In this document: in pieces, positions 49,233 to 60,885 of the stretch
How the letters are laid out: each line of letters opens with the position of its first letter
Position numbering within the stretch: position 1 is the first letter of the stretch
Assembly: GCA_026770025.1 (NCBI GenBank)
Contig: JAMXDE010000027.1
Location: 773,341-837,340 of the forward strand
DNA from: Craspedostauros australis
Taxonomy: Eukaryota > Bacillariophyta > Bacillariophyceae > Mastogloiales > Achnanthaceae
DNA: 64,000 nt
Reading direction: 5' to 3'
The notes under the pieces: model-generated
Told to the model about the DNA's origin: nothing
Database searches by the model: none
The model's input: the letters and a program-made list of their open reading frames with translations, nothing else
Program-made: the position numbers and the translations under genes

Positions 49233-52200
49233 ATGACTAATGCCAGCAAGGACACGGTGCTGCCCGGCGAGACCGCAGCAGTAGAACAAACCGATCGAAC
49301 GGAAATCCAACAGCATGATGATGATGGAGTGGATCTCCGTGAGGCCCGTCTGAAGCAAGACAAGGCCCAGCTCAACGAAGCAAAGGCCCAGCTCGAAGCA
49401 ACACAAGCCATACTGGCTGAAAGAGAGGCCAATCTCAAGCAACGTATGGAGGCATACGAAGGACTGATGAAGTCGGATCCCGCGACCCCAGGAAGCATCC
49501 TTGGTGCCAGCAAGCTCATCAGTGAGATCATGTCACCCATCATGATGAAGGGACTGGATGACGTCTTGGAGCCCAATGACGAAGGCAACCGCAAGAACGA
49601 CGAGCCAAAGAACGACGACATCGACGATGACAAGAGCAAGGACAACGATGCCAGTGACATCTCGGACGATGATGACGATCTCTTTGGTGGAGGTGGCGGA
49701 GACGACTCCGGAGACGACAGCGACCCAAGCGATGATGATGGTGGCGGCGGAGGCGGGAACGGACCCTCAGCTGGTCGAGGAGGCAAGGTCGGCAAGAAAC
49801 CGACCAAGCCCATCATGGGAGGAGTCTGTGCCGAGGAACGTCGGTACATGGCCTGGACTGGTGGAGCACCGAAGGCAGACTGGAGCGGATTGGTGCGCGA
49901 GAAGAAGCGATACCACCATCCGTACCAACGACGCCCCGCCAACAGCTGTGCTGAATCCAAGATCCAAGTCACCATGGAGAAAGGAATCAGCCCACGCTAC
50001 AAGCGCGGCGACGATCTTCTCAACTTCCTCTCCGAGCTGAAGGAAGAGTGTGAGATGAGAGGAATCGATGCCATCACCTACGTCCGAAGCCCAGTGGACA
50101 AGACCAAGATGGTGAGCATCTTTGACAACTCAGGTATCTACACCTCAGACAATGTCATTGATACCATCAACGACCACCAGGACCTCTACGACGCGTACGA
50201 TCGGTACAACATGATGACAGCATACCGCCTCTTCAAGGGATCCGTGGACCAGGACCTCTTCCGCAAGACCAGTGGACGAGCTCAACCAGAGTACAACCAT
50301 GACATCCGCATGCTCGTGGTTGAGCTGGTGATGGGCAGCGATCCATCCACCAACGACAAGTACGAGCGCATCAAGGAGCAAGTCCGACATCTCAAACCCA
50401 ACAAGTTTCCAGGAGAGAACATCGAGCTCATGTGCGACAAGTTGGACACCTGGTGCACGCAACTCGAGAAGGCCAACGCGTTCGATGACAACCTCCTGCT
50501 CAACATCGTCAACAACTTCCTCGATGCAGGTGACCCAGGTGGTCATGGAGAGAAGTTTCGGCATGATCTCCATGACATGTCATCGCTCCTCAACGATCTC
50601 CTGATGAAGACCAGGCTGATGGACCGAGAACCAGCAAAACATCTCCTCCTCCGACACAAGATGACATGGCGCAACATTTGCCGCAAGGCTGTGGTACTCT
50701 ACAACATCGAGGTGGAAGACGGACGCTGGCATGCCCACCAACGCACAAAGGACCGATCCATTCCTCGCCATGGCGCTCATGCAGCAACAACCTTGGACCA
50801 AGACATCAGCCAAGCCTGGACGCTCATCCAGTCCAGCAAAGGCAACTCCCAAGTCGCTGTCAGCTGCTACAACTGCGGCAAGCCTGGTCACATCAAGGCC
50901 AACTGTCCACTGCTTGGAAATCGGAAGCCTAACCAAGGGAGGAAGACAAACAAGAAGATTGATCGTGGCCAATCGCGAAAGAACTCGTGGAAGACCACAC
51001 CACCTCGCAAAGGAGAGCCCCAGAAGAAGCTCATGGACAACAAGACGTATCATTGGTGCGCCAAGTGCAAGCACTGGCGCATCTCTCATGGTACATCAGA
51101 ACACCAAGAGAACTTCGGGGGCAGGAAGGAGGCCCAAGGCAATCTTGCAATCGACCCTTCGGCATGGATGTGCATGATGGAAACAGAACCAACCAACCAT
51201 ATTGGATTCTGGAAACATCTGCAACACATGCTTACATGGATCCTGCAGTTTGTCCTCATGACCAACCCATCCCTCATCTTCGGCCTGGCTCAGATCATCC
51301 TCTTCGGACTCCTCCATGAATGGAAAACAGTGGCCATCTTCTTGTGGTTAGGGACAGCAACCGCCCTTGGCTACTTACATGGCAGACCATCGGACGATCC
51401 CAAGCACCCACCACGAGCACATCTTCGACATGCAAAGGCTCGTTGGAACAAGGCTTGGAAGAAACGTGGACGCCACAACAAGAGACCAGCGTATGTGGAT
51501 CCGCATTATCCGATGCGCCTTCGCAACGACAATCGCTTCACACGCAATCCATCCGGACTGTATGAGGAGCTCTTCGCAGATGGATCCTTCCAACGCTTTC
51601 TTCGCGACCAAGACCGCGGATACCAACACAATGGCCATCACGAAGCTTCCACTCCCACATCAGAACAAGTCCGAGAGGATTTTGACCCAGGAGAACCCAT
51701 TGGCAGACATGACTGGGACATTCCAATCCCAAAAGCCGTCTCTGAGCAAGCCATCAGGCTCATCAGTATGCTTCGGAGCTTCTTCGTCCTGGGACATGAG
51801 CGTGACATCACTGACCAACTCTATGGTGCAATGGCAATCAACGTTCCACCCACGTCAAGAGCTGGCAGACTCCTCTCCCTGATGGATACTCCGCATGGCC
51901 AGAACGAAGGCCAGTCCACTTTTCAAGTCATCTGGGACAGCGGAGCGTCGGTGTGTGTCACAAATGACATTCGGGACTTCGTCGGACGAGTGGAAACGCC
52001 ACACAAGCCCATCTTCCTCAGCGGCTTTCTCAAGCGCACGCAAGTCACCAAGCGCGGCACCGTGGAATGGGCCATGTTGGACAAGAAAGGGAACCTTCGA
52101 TACATCCGACTTCCAGCCTACTACATCCCATCCTCGCGAGTGAAGCTCTTGAGCACCACTTGTCTTCTGCGCGAAATCCCCGACGAGCATCTCAGAGCGG

Positions 52201-54971
52201 ACGGCAACTCGTGCACCCTATCAGGATCATCTGGAGATGAGGAACGAGGACCAGTTGTGGCAATCTACCATCCACACAGCGGACTACCAACAACCACCGC
52301 ATATCGCATGAAGGACCTTGGACACATCCCAAGGGCCCTCAACAGCATTGTGACGACGGTGTCCGAGAACAACCTCAACTTGTCGGAACCAAGCAAAGAA
52401 CTCCTTCGCTGGCACTTCCGACTCGGTCATCTGGACTTCCGCAAGATCCAGTTCCTCTTCCGGTCTGGAATGCTGGCTCATTCTGAGGCCAAACGCAAGC
52501 TCCAGACCGCAGCATCCAAGATCACTGACTATCCAAAGTGCTCTGCCTGTCAATTTGGCAAGCAACATGCGCGCCCAGCTCCAGGCATCCGTCGACAAAT
52601 CGTCCGTGACAGACAAGGTGTCCTCAGGGCGGATCATCTTCGTCCAGGACAACAGGTCTCGGTTGATCACTTCGTCGGCCGCACACCCGGTCGTTTATTC
52701 ACCGGATTTGGCAAGACAAGTGAGAAGGACATGTACTGCGGTGGAGCTGTCTTCGTTGACCACGCATCGGGGTACATCCACGTGGAGCCAGTGACCACAC
52801 TCGACACCCATTCGACGCTCAAAGCAAAGCACTCGTTCGAAGACACCTGCAGGGACCTCGGCATCGTCGTGCAGTCCTATCTATCGGACAATGCACGGGT
52901 CTTCACATCCAAGGACTATGCGAGAGAGCTGGAACGATTCCAACAAATCAATCGTTTCGCCGGAGCCGGTGCTCATCATCACAATGGCGTTGTGGAACGC
53001 AGCATTCGAACCATCGTTTCCATGGCACGGACCATGATGATGCATGCCTGCATTCATTGGCCACAGATCTACGAACCCAACATCTGGCCCATGGCGGTTG
53101 TCCATGCAGCATATGTTTTCAACCGCGTCCCCAATCACACCACTGGATTGTCGCCATATGACATCTTCTCACGGGTCCGATTCCCCCACAAGCACTTGCA
53201 CAACTTGCATGTGTGGGGATCACCTGCATACGTCCTCAACAAGACTATCGCTGATGGCAAGAAGATCCCTCGTTGGGAACCACGCAGCGAACGTTACGTC
53301 AACATGGGACTATCTGCACGACACTCATCAACGGTTCCTCTACTTCTCAGCCCTCGCACTGGATCCATCACATCCCAATATCATGTGGTCTTTGATGATT
53401 GGTTTGCCACCGTGGCAACTGATCCGAGGGAGCTACCTGACTTCGGATCGGACGACTGGGTGAAGATGTTTGGAGAAACTGAGTACCAATATCCGTTCGA
53501 TGAGGAAGATCTCCGTCTCCTGGAAGAAGAGGAAGCTCTTCAGCGAACAGACAGAGAGATTCGTCGAGAACAGCAAACGGATGAAGCCGATCACGACAAC
53601 AGGCCTCTGGTACCACTTGCCGATGACCCACCAGCTGCTCCCCTCACCCAAGCACCAGAGCAGACTGCTGAGCCACCGACAACTCCAAACAATCCATCAC
53701 CAGACGTCGCTGAGGTCCAGCCACGGATCGCAACGCCATCCTCTGCTGTGCCATCAACGCCGTTGAATTCGAAGCCGCCTTCGCCAATTGCGAACTCGAC
53801 GCCAGAGACTATCCCGTTCCAAACCAAATCACCTTCGTCACAAAACGAACGTGATGAACCTCCATTGGCCGATGCTGATGACGAGGAGCTCCCACCACTA
53901 CCGGACTCTCCCCAAGAGGGAGGGACGCCACCAATGCCCATCACGGCGCAACCGTCGCCTAGACGTGCAACAACACCTGCCAAGCCAAAGCGATCTACTC
54001 CTCGCAAGCCATCGAAATCTCGTCAACAGAGGGAGCCCATCCGACGATCGGCTCGTATCATGGGACAGCGTACCAGAGCGCCTCCAACACGCCTGCACTA
54101 CGATACTCTTGGAGGACGCTACTGCGACGATGATGGAGGTGATATCATCGTCCTTCTCACCGAAGAAGACAACGCATCGACCGCCAACATTGACATGCTT
54201 GAGCGACCATCCATTCGCATGGCTATCCAAGTACGGGAAGACATCGCTGAGCAGCTTCACATGAACCCCCATATGGAATCAACCTTCGCGAGGGAGCTCG
54301 TTCCTCTACTTCACAGCATCGCCAATGATCTCAGCACCACCTACGGATCCAGCTCTGAGAACCATCCTTTGCCACCAAGCATTCAGCAAGCACCAACTCG
54401 TCTTCGACATCTACTCCCCTTTGGACAAAGTCCATTCTTCAGCGTCAATGGAGTCGATGAGTGGCGTGTTCAGATGCGCCCGTGGTCGAACCCAATTCAA
54501 ATCTGCGATCCCAATGAAGCAGCGGAACACATACGAGAGACTGAGAGCGCATTTGACACCATCACGTCGCAGCTACGTGTGTCCATGCTGAGACGACTGG
54601 GTCAGCTCTCATCCTCAATTCGCATCGTCGCTCTTGTCATGTCCAGGCAGCTCTATGGACTTGCATCCATGCTTGGACGAGGTGGTGAGATGATCACCAC
54701 TCAGGATGACCAAATGGAAGACAACGACGACGAATACTACGCCCTCATGGGGAGCATTCGAGATGGACAACGACGAACTCGCACCACTGTCCAACTCCCA
54801 CATGAGCACATGCTTGCTTCAGGAATGCAGCGATGTCCTCAGTGCCACCAGATCCTCAGCAGAGCCATCCAACATCCTGCACGTCCAGATGGAGATGCGC
54901 CCCTTTTTCGAAACAGACGCAACTGGGTACCTTGCCAACACAGCCATCATCTGCAAAGCTTCCAGCAGTGA
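49233..54971 (+). CDS. Gag-PR-IN polyprotein of element 2
   Basis: 1912 codons from an ATG with no stop. Residues about 28-75 form a charged coiled coil (LKQDKAQLNEAKAQLEATQA), then an Asp/Gly-rich stretch and a gag core. A zinc knuckle CYNCGKPGHIKANC lies near 543 and a second Cys/His cluster (WCAKCKHWRISHGTSEH) near 610. A hydrophobic region at about 665-715 (ILQFVLMTNPSLIFGLAQII) could span a membrane. The protease motif DSGAS is near 902. Integrase shows HFRLGHLDF, CSAC, then Asp in SVDHFVG, Asp in YLSDNARVF and Glu in GVVERSIRT (about 1055-1255). A Pro/Thr-rich linker ends it. The frame leaves the coding register near 54830 and stops at 54971 before RT. Confidence 0.9.
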   Translation: MTNASKDTVLPGETAAVEQTDRTEIQQHDDDGVDLREARLKQDKAQLNEAKAQLEATQAILAEREANLKQRMEAYEGLMKSDPATPGSILGASKLISEIMSPIMMKGLDDVLEPNDEGNRKNDEPKNDDIDDDKSKDNDASDISDDDDDLFGGGGGDDSGDDSDPSDDDGGGGGGNGPSAGRGGKVGKKPTKPIMGGVCAEERRYMAWTGGAPKADWSGLVREKKRYHHPYQRRPANSCAESKIQVTMEKGISPRYKRGDDLLNFLSELKEECEMRGIDAITYVRSPVDKTKMVSIFDNSGIYTSDNVIDTINDHQDLYDAYDRYNMMTAYRLFKGSVDQDLFRKTSGRAQPEYNHDIRMLVVELVMGSDPSTNDKYERIKEQVRHLKPNKFPGENIELMCDKLDTWCTQLEKANAFDDNLLLNIVNNFLDAGDPGGHGEKFRHDLHDMSSLLNDLLMKTRLMDREPAKHLLLRHKMTWRNICRKAVVLYNIEVEDGRWHAHQRTKDRSIPRHGAHAATTLDQDISQAWTLIQSSKGNSQVAVSCYNCGKPGHIKANCPLLGNRKPNQGRKTNKKIDRGQSRKNSWKTTPPRKGEPQKKLMDNKTYHWCAKCKHWRISHGTSEHQENFGGRKEAQGNLAIDPSAWMCMMETEPTNHIGFWKHLQHMLTWILQFVLMTNPSLIFGLAQIILFGLLHEWKTVAIFLWLGTATALGYLHGRPSDDPKHPPRAHLRHAKARWNKAWKKRGRHNKRPAYVDPHYPMRLRNDNRFTRNPSGLYEELFADGSFQRFLRDQDRGYQHNGHHEASTPTSEQVREDFDPGEPIGRHDWDIPIPKAVSEQAIRLISMLRSFFVLGHERDITDQLYGAMAINVPPTSRAGRLLSLMDTPHGQNEGQSTFQVIWDSGASVCVTNDIRDFVGRVETPHKPIFLSGFLKRTQVTKRGTVEWAMLDKKGNLRYIRLPAYYIPSSRVKLLSTTCLLREIPDEHLRADGNSCTLSGSSGDEERGPVVAIYHPHSGLPTTTAYRMKDLGHIPRALNSIVTTVSENNLNLSEPSKELLRWHFRLGHLDFRKIQFLFRSGMLAHSEAKRKLQTAASKITDYPKCSACQFGKQHARPAPGIRRQIVRDRQGVLRADHLRPGQQVSVDHFVGRTPGRLFTGFGKTSEKDMYCGGAVFVDHASGYIHVEPVTTLDTHSTLKAKHSFEDTCRDLGIVVQSYLSDNARVFTSKDYARELERFQQINRFAGAGAHHHNGVVERSIRTIVSMARTMMMHACIHWPQIYEPNIWPMAVVHAAYVFNRVPNHTTGLSPYDIFSRVRFPHKHLHNLHVWGSPAYVLNKTIADGKKIPRWEPRSERYVNMGLSARHSSTVPLLLSPRTGSITSQYHVVFDDWFATVATDPRELPDFGSDDWVKMFGETEYQYPFDEEDLRLLEEEEALQRTDREIRREQQTDEADHDNRPLVPLADDPPAAPLTQAPEQTAEPPTTPNNPSPDVAEVQPRIATPSSAVPSTPLNSKPPSPIANSTPETIPFQTKSPSSQNERDEPPLADADDEELPPLPDSPQEGGTPPMPITAQPSPRRATTPAKPKRSTPRKPSKSRQQREPIRRSARIMGQRTRAPPTRLHYDTLGGRYCDDDGGDIIVLLTEEDNASTANIDMLERPSIRMAIQVREDIAEQLHMNPHMESTFARELVPLLHSIANDLSTTYGSSSENHPLPPSIQQAPTRLRHLLPFGQSPFFSVNGVDEWRVQMRPWSNPIQICDPNEAAEHIRETESAFDTITSQLRVSMLRRLGQLSSSIRIVALVMSRQLYGLASMLGRGGEMITTQDDQMEDNDDEYYALMGSIRDGQRRTRTTVQLPHEHMLASGMQRCPQCHQILSRAIQHPARPDGDAPLFRNRRNWVPCQHSHHLQSFQQ

Positions 54972-56549
54972 CCCTGATACCCTATCATTCGACGAAGCCA
55001 TGCGTGACAACGATAAAGCGCAATGGATGCAAGCAGCTGAAGCCGAGATTCGGGAACTCATCAGCAAAGGCACATGGGATGAGGTGCCAAAGAACGCAAG
55101 CTACCTCACGTATCTTTCCGGGAACTTGGGTTTTCCGACGCAAGCGGCTTCCTGATGGTACGGTCAAGAAATACAAGGACGATGGTGCTGTCGCGGAGAC
55201 TTGATGGACACCAACGAGTCCGTGTATGCTCCAGTCGTCGCTTGGTCGTCGGTACGAACCTTCCTCATCATTTCCACCATCATGAACTGGTCTACAATCT
55301 CCATCGACTTCTCCAATGCATTTGTGCAGGCAAAGATACACAAGCCTGTGTTCCTACACCTTCCTCGGGGATTCCATTCCACCAACGGTCGCAACACCTG
55401 CCTCAGACTCAACAAAAAGTCTTTATGGCCTCAACATCGCTCCACGCTTGTGGTACGAACACTTGCTGAAGGCACTGACCGCTGAAGGCTTTCGAGCATG
55501 CGATCAGGAACAGTGCTTATTCATGCGCAAGGGCATGATGATCGTCCTGTATGTGGACGATGCTGGGATAGCATCCAAGACCGAGCAGGAGGCGGAGGCA
55601 TTCATTGCTTTCCATGCGCAACCGTGGATTTGAACTGAAGAAGGAAGGCTCTTTCACCCGAATTCCTGGGCATTCAACTGGTGCACGATCCAAAAGCAGG
55701 CACGGTGCACATGCTTCAACGCGGACTCATCAAGAAGGTCATCGACACGGTTGGCATGCAGAAGTGTAAACCGAATGCCACGCCAACCATCCAGCAAGCT
55801 CTCGGAGCCGACGATCACGAGCCGCCATATTCGGAAGACTGGAATTACCGCTCCGTGGTAGGTATGCTACTCTACCTGGCAACCAATACTCGCCCGGATA
55901 TCGCTTTCGCAGTATCCCAGCTCGCCCGATTCAGCAACGATCCCAAGCGCACACACGCCAAGGCCATGAAGACGCTGGTGCGATACCTAGCTGTACATCT
56001 GACCGAGGCACGATCATCAAGCCAACTGGGAAACTGCAGCTGACTTGCTATGTGGATGCCGATTTCGGTGGGTTATATCGATGTGAGGACCATCGCTCAA
56101 TCAACGCAGCACGATCTCGAACAGGCTACATCATCGAGCTTGGGGGCTGTCCTCTTGTCTGGAAGTCGAAACTTCAGACAGAGATTGCCCTCTCTACAAT
56201 GGAAGCGGAATATGCGGCGCTCTCACAGGCAATGCGCGTTGTCATCCCACTCATGCAACTCATCCGCGAGATATCCGTTGCAATGGACTTGGACCAAGAA
56301 TTGGAGGCCGGCATCAAATGCACGGTGTTTGAGGACAACAACGCTTGTATTTCGCTGGCCAACAACCATCAGGTCACAGCGCGCACGAAGCACTATCTCA
56401 TCAAGTATCACTTCTTCTGGTACTGGGTGAAACAGTCCTTCATCGTCATCAAGTACGTGGCCAGCACAGATCAAGTTGCCGACATCTTCACGAAGGGCCT
56501 TGCCCACGACCTATTCATCAAGCTCAGGAAGCTGTTGATGGGTTGGTGA
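54830..56549 (+). pseudogene. Broken RT-RNase H region of element 2
   Basis: Copia-type RT and RNase H spread over several frames. The visible pieces are the entry segment (LSFDEAMRDNDKAQWMQAA), the finger (GTWVFRRKRLPDGTVKKYK), ISIDFSNAFVQAKIHKPVF, the catalytic LYVDDAG (near 55550), TRPDIAFAVSQLARFS, and RNase H CYVDADFGG, STMEAEYAAL and EDNNACISL, ending at 56549. Frame order is 0-1-2-1-2-1-0 across the region, about six shifts. At least two sit at homopolymers, an A-run near 55415 and a C-run near 55660. Consensus errors are therefore as likely as real mutations. Confidence 0.85.
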
Positions 56550-56592
56550 CGGTGTGCCTCGCCTCAGGGACTCCCTTCTCACGCAACGTATC

Positions 56593-56601
56593 GAGAGGGA
56601 G
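56593..56601 (+). promoter_or_regulatory. Polypurine tract of element 2
   Basis: Purine-only GAGAGGGAG just before the 3' LTR. Confidence 0.7.
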
Positions 56602-57479
56602 AGTTACAACATGAGGCCCTGGACGTCCGACAGCAGGACACTCTTCGGAGTTTCCTTGTAATCGGATTAGTCCAATTTGACAATTTCCCCCCCAAAATAT
56701 TTGGTCTTGGTTTTCTCACGACTGTCCGCCAACGCGAAGCGCGTACCCCTGGGTACGAACCAAGACCAAGTGAGAATTATCAAGCTACAAGGGATTGGAG
56801 ACTACCAATCACAGATGCCTGTCAAGAGGTTCATTGCAGCTTATGTTTGAATCACAAGAGTGATTGCATCGAACTGCAAAGACTGCTTGGCTGTAAGATC
56901 CCAGCCCTTGACATGATTAGCATGATAGAAGAAAGGGTCATGCCCAACAGCTCTCTGCTGCTCAGCAACGAACCAAGATCAACAGGAGAACATAGGATGA
57001 TCAAAGAGTCGATACACTGCAAGAAGGGAGTGAAACAAGGCACACAACCAAGTGTCTTGCCCCACAGAAAACACAACGATGTCTGCAGGAAATCTCCTGC
57101 AAACAACACTGCCAAGAAACATGTCCTGCATGATTGTTGCCTCTTCATTGTCTTCATCATCATCTTCATTGTCTTCATCAACTTAATCATAAAATGCAAA
57201 AGTTCACAACTCAAAACACTCTTCAAACACAGTACAAATCAATTGCATTCACTCTCGTCTTCCCATCGTAAACTCTGACACCAAACGACTTCATCAGTCG
57301 GTCCGAGTTGCGACATTGAACGCTTGCTCAAGGCAACGCAACAAACAATTTTCTCACAGCAACAAAAACACAAAAGTCCGTCCCTATTGTCAACAACAAC
57401 AACAACAACAAACAATCCAATCCGGATTTGTTCCATCTACGGGGGACATCTCGGACACGCGAACTAACGAAATTTAACT
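56602..57479 (+). repeat. 3' LTR of element 2
   Basis: 878 bp, nearly identical to 48079-48954. Differences noticed: first base A/G, one extra A in an A-run near 57374 and one extra G in a G-run near 57445. Confidence 0.93.
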
Positions 57480-57484
57480 ATAAC
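57480..57484 (+). repeat. Target-site duplication, right (element 2)
   Basis: ATAAC, matching 48074-48078. Confidence 0.9.
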
Positions 57485-58251
57485 CCTTCCTCCGTTAAAT
57501 ACGGTCCCAACCCATGTTCGCATACAAATCTCGACCGATCGGAGTAGTATGGATTTGTTGTTCCGGTTTTGAACGCTTCTGGGAGACCAGTCATAATTTC
57601 ATAACGAGTTGTGTGCAACATGCATTTAGTCAGTAGTGTCACGGGACTCATTTCCGCTGAGTCTGTGTTGTCAATACTCCACAGGATTCGTAATCGCCAC
57701 TTGGGATCAGGATGAGCGAGGCTCGTCAGTTGTGAAATTATGTGCCTTGCGACTACCAACACTCACAAAGTGTACGTCTTTGGAGATACACAGCAATCCG
57801 TAGCCGTACTTCTCCCAGATTTGGAGGTGCTCGATGCAGGCGTGAAATTACAGAAGAGGGAAGCAAGATCATTTCCCTCCATCCGACAAGAATGAAGAGA
57901 AAGAACCAACCGATGGCCAACGTATGCCAACAATCCCAACAATGCCAACACCGCGTCGCTACCAAAAATGAAGGGAAGAAGGCGACATAACAATAGGACG
58001 CACCTTGCGGCAATGATTGTTTCGGACCAGCAAGAGGAGGGTGGGACGGAGCAAAAGCAGAGCACAGAAGGGACGTTGTGGTGGATGAGACTTGATTGCG
58101 ACGAGCAGGCGCAAGCATCCTTGGAAGTGGAAGCGCAGGGTGGAAGTGCAGATGTAAGCGCAAGGACCTACTCTGCTCGACTCGATTTCGACTCTAATCG
58201 TATCAAAAGTGGTATCGGCGCCACCAAGATCACGAGGCTCATCATCCCATC
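57485..58251. other. Seipin upstream region, block B copy
   Basis: Counterpart of 31812-32570. The charged open frame seen upstream of the A copy is broken here by small indels. No separate gene is called. Confidence 0.4.
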
Positions 58252-60020
58252 ATGGCCGACACCTCCCAAAACCAACACATTGTTCACCGCCTTGCTTCGA
58301 CTGCGTCTGATGTACTGTTGCTCTCGTCTGCGTACGGGTTGCCCGTGCCATCATGGGCAACGACAGCCATCGCGATGAGCAATGGAAACTCCAGCATCTT
58401 GCATCGCTCATCTTTCGTGCAACAATGCAACAGGGGCGGAGATGGCAACCACGGTGCAAACAACAATGACAACGATAATGACATGAAGAACCGCGCAGAT
58501 GGGATTCAATGGGCTTCATTCCTTGTTGGAAAAGCTCGTCATCTACTGAGCATAGTCGTGGTGATCCTCTTGACATCCGTGTTGGTCCTACGGACTGTTC
58601 GATATCGTTTGTGATGCCATCCCACGACATCACGATGCCACTCTACTTCGATTCCACTGAGATGTCCATCCATCCAACTGAACATCATCTCGTGCAACAA
58701 TGGTGGCTGGAGCAGCAGCAGAAACAGATGCGAGTGCGGATGAGGGAGGACGGAAAGCACCAAATGGAGAAAGAGGGGTTACAAGAATGCAAAACAATAT
58801 GAAACAGATATAGCCAATCATGAACAGCAAGCAACAGCAGCAGCAACAGCGAGAGCAGTCATGAAGCTGGCGTTGAGTCGCAACAGGAGACAATCTCCCC
58901 ACTCATCACCACCACCATCGCATGGGCAAGCTCAAGCCCAAGCACAACCTCAGATGCCCACCGCAGAACCAAATACCCAATCTTTCAGGTGATCAGCGGC
59001 GTGCCTTGCAACGATCGCCTTGAGCAACTGCCGATCTTTTCACCAAGCACACGCAATGGGAACCATACTTGAACGCCATCACCCCAAACCACGACCTCGC
59101 TCCGCGTTGAAAGGCAAACCAACCGTACGCCCTCGAAATTGCGCTGGAACTTCCAGAATCGCTGACCAACCGAGAGTTGGAACATCTTCGGTGTGCACGT
59201 GACATTGCAATCCGCAAATGGAATGCCCTGGCAACATCTGTGCGATCACACGCAACATCCGCACGAAAGTGACTGGATATCGCTGATTCGAAAATGGACA
59301 CTGCTGGTGCTGCAATCTCGTCGGTGCTATCCTAGAAAACGAACACCACCGTGATCCCGTCGTGTCATTACGTCATGGAACGAAATCAGCATCCGTTATG
59401 GTCTATCACTGTTCGGTTAGTGAGGTAGAACTAAAAGGCGGCGGCGAACACAACGCGCGAGCTCTCCAGCAGCGTCGACAGAATGGACACCGTCTCATGA
59501 TGACGATCTCTACAATGACGATGTGGCAAGCCAGCACAGCGCACGTCTGTATTGGAATAGAGCTGAAGCCATACCAGTACGTTCTGAAGCACTGGTTCTT
59601 CACGCGTGCGATGATTGGCATCAGTGCCATCTTCGTATTCCAATCCAGCCTCCGTAGGCCTGCTGATGTATTTCTGTGGGAACGCCGACGGCAAGGTCTT
59701 GAAGAAAGAGCCAGCGATGCTTCGCTCCAAACTGGAACTGGATGAGTCGTTAGATTTTCACGACGGCAACAATGGTGGGGTCGGGAAACATGATGACACT
59801 GAGTGATGGACCCTGGTCGAGCACCTTGGTGGATGGGGCGCAGGCGCCGCCACAGGCGCAGGCGAATGCCGTAGGTCAGTGAGGATTCCAACGGCACCAA
59901 TGGCCAAAACACCGACGGTGATTCGACCAGTCCCGATGTCGACCCCGATATCCACTCCGATTCTAACGCTGAGACCTCCCCTCGAAGCGAGTCTCCAACA
60001 ATCAATCGTGGATGATATAG
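58252..60020 (+). pseudogene. Seipin-like gene, block B copy, many frameshifts
   Basis: Same landmarks as the A copy in scrambled frames: MADTSQNQHIVHRLASTASD, helix 1 region, LKPYQYVLKHWFFTRAMIGI and helix 2. More than ten one- or two-base indels separate them. At the position of the A-copy TAG this copy has a Gln-type codon followed by an extra A. The acidic tail can be followed to about 60020. Either a decayed duplicate or a poorly resolved consensus. Confidence 0.75.
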
Positions 60021-60885
60021 GCCTATTGTTGGATGTGTGATGTTGGATCGTTGGGAAGGGACTTCGCTGTGGGCAGCGACGGGAGATGCATGGTTCGAAT
60101 TCGCCATCGGAGAAACATCACACTTTGTGCTCGCACCATGAGTCGCCACCCGACCATGCTCCGCCGCGTGCAAACTCTACTCTGGTCCCACTTGAGCGTG
60201 CGCCATCCCATCCTCATGCTAAATCAAGGTGAGAACGCGCGTTTCATCGATGGATTCACTTTTTGTCGGAATGCCAACGAATCTTTCGCAGTTGGGGCAG
60301 GAACATGGAAAGGCGTTGCCTGTGGTGCATGAACGGCAGAACAACCTCCGCAACTTGGGACAAGAACGGCAATTTCAGTGGCGATGGCTTGATCATCTCC
60401 ACAACAAGCAAGATCGCCTCGCACTGGTGAAGTGTCATGTGTGCATACCACATGGTACGATACCGTCGAGATATCGATATCTTTTGGCGCACGCCCCCAA
60501 AGCAGTCGAAGACGTGCGAGCGTCTGACGACGCGCTTGTACTCCTGCTATTTCGGTACGTGCGCACGTTCCGCTACAGATAGATATTCGCGGAAGTTGAT
60601 GATGCGAGACCATGAATCTGGTGTCCAAACCATCGCGAAAGCGCGAGCATCACCAAAAGATGAAAACGGTGGGATCTGTTTTCCCCGTCTATCTCTTCTG
60701 CTCATGCGTGCAGATGAATGGTTGATGAGTGACGAATTGCGTTGACTTCTCTATTGCGGTATGTGGATATAGCAACGCGGATGACTAACATTAGTGATTC
60801 CGTTTCCATCTGACCAACAGACCAAGTCTCTGTCCTCTATTCCAATATGTATTAGATATGATACATACTAAATCATACTCCTGCA
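60021..60885. other. Unassigned conserved stretch, block B copy
   Basis: Counterpart of 34316-35169. A plus-strand frame at 60229-60582 (117 codons) stays open here through GQERQFQWRWLDHLHNKQDR and PHGTIPSRYRYLLAHA. Family unknown. Confidence 0.3.

Larger units (their letters stand above)
48079..57479 (+). mobile_element. Copia-type LTR retrotransposon nested in block B (element 2)
   Basis: 9401-bp element with LTRs of 876 and 878 bp and a 5-bp target duplication (ATAAC). A long gag-protease-integrase frame is intact, but the RT and RNase H part is broken by about six frameshifts. The LTRs differ only by the first base and two one-base indels that I could see. It is unrelated in LTR sequence and gag to element 1. 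Confidence 0.93.
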
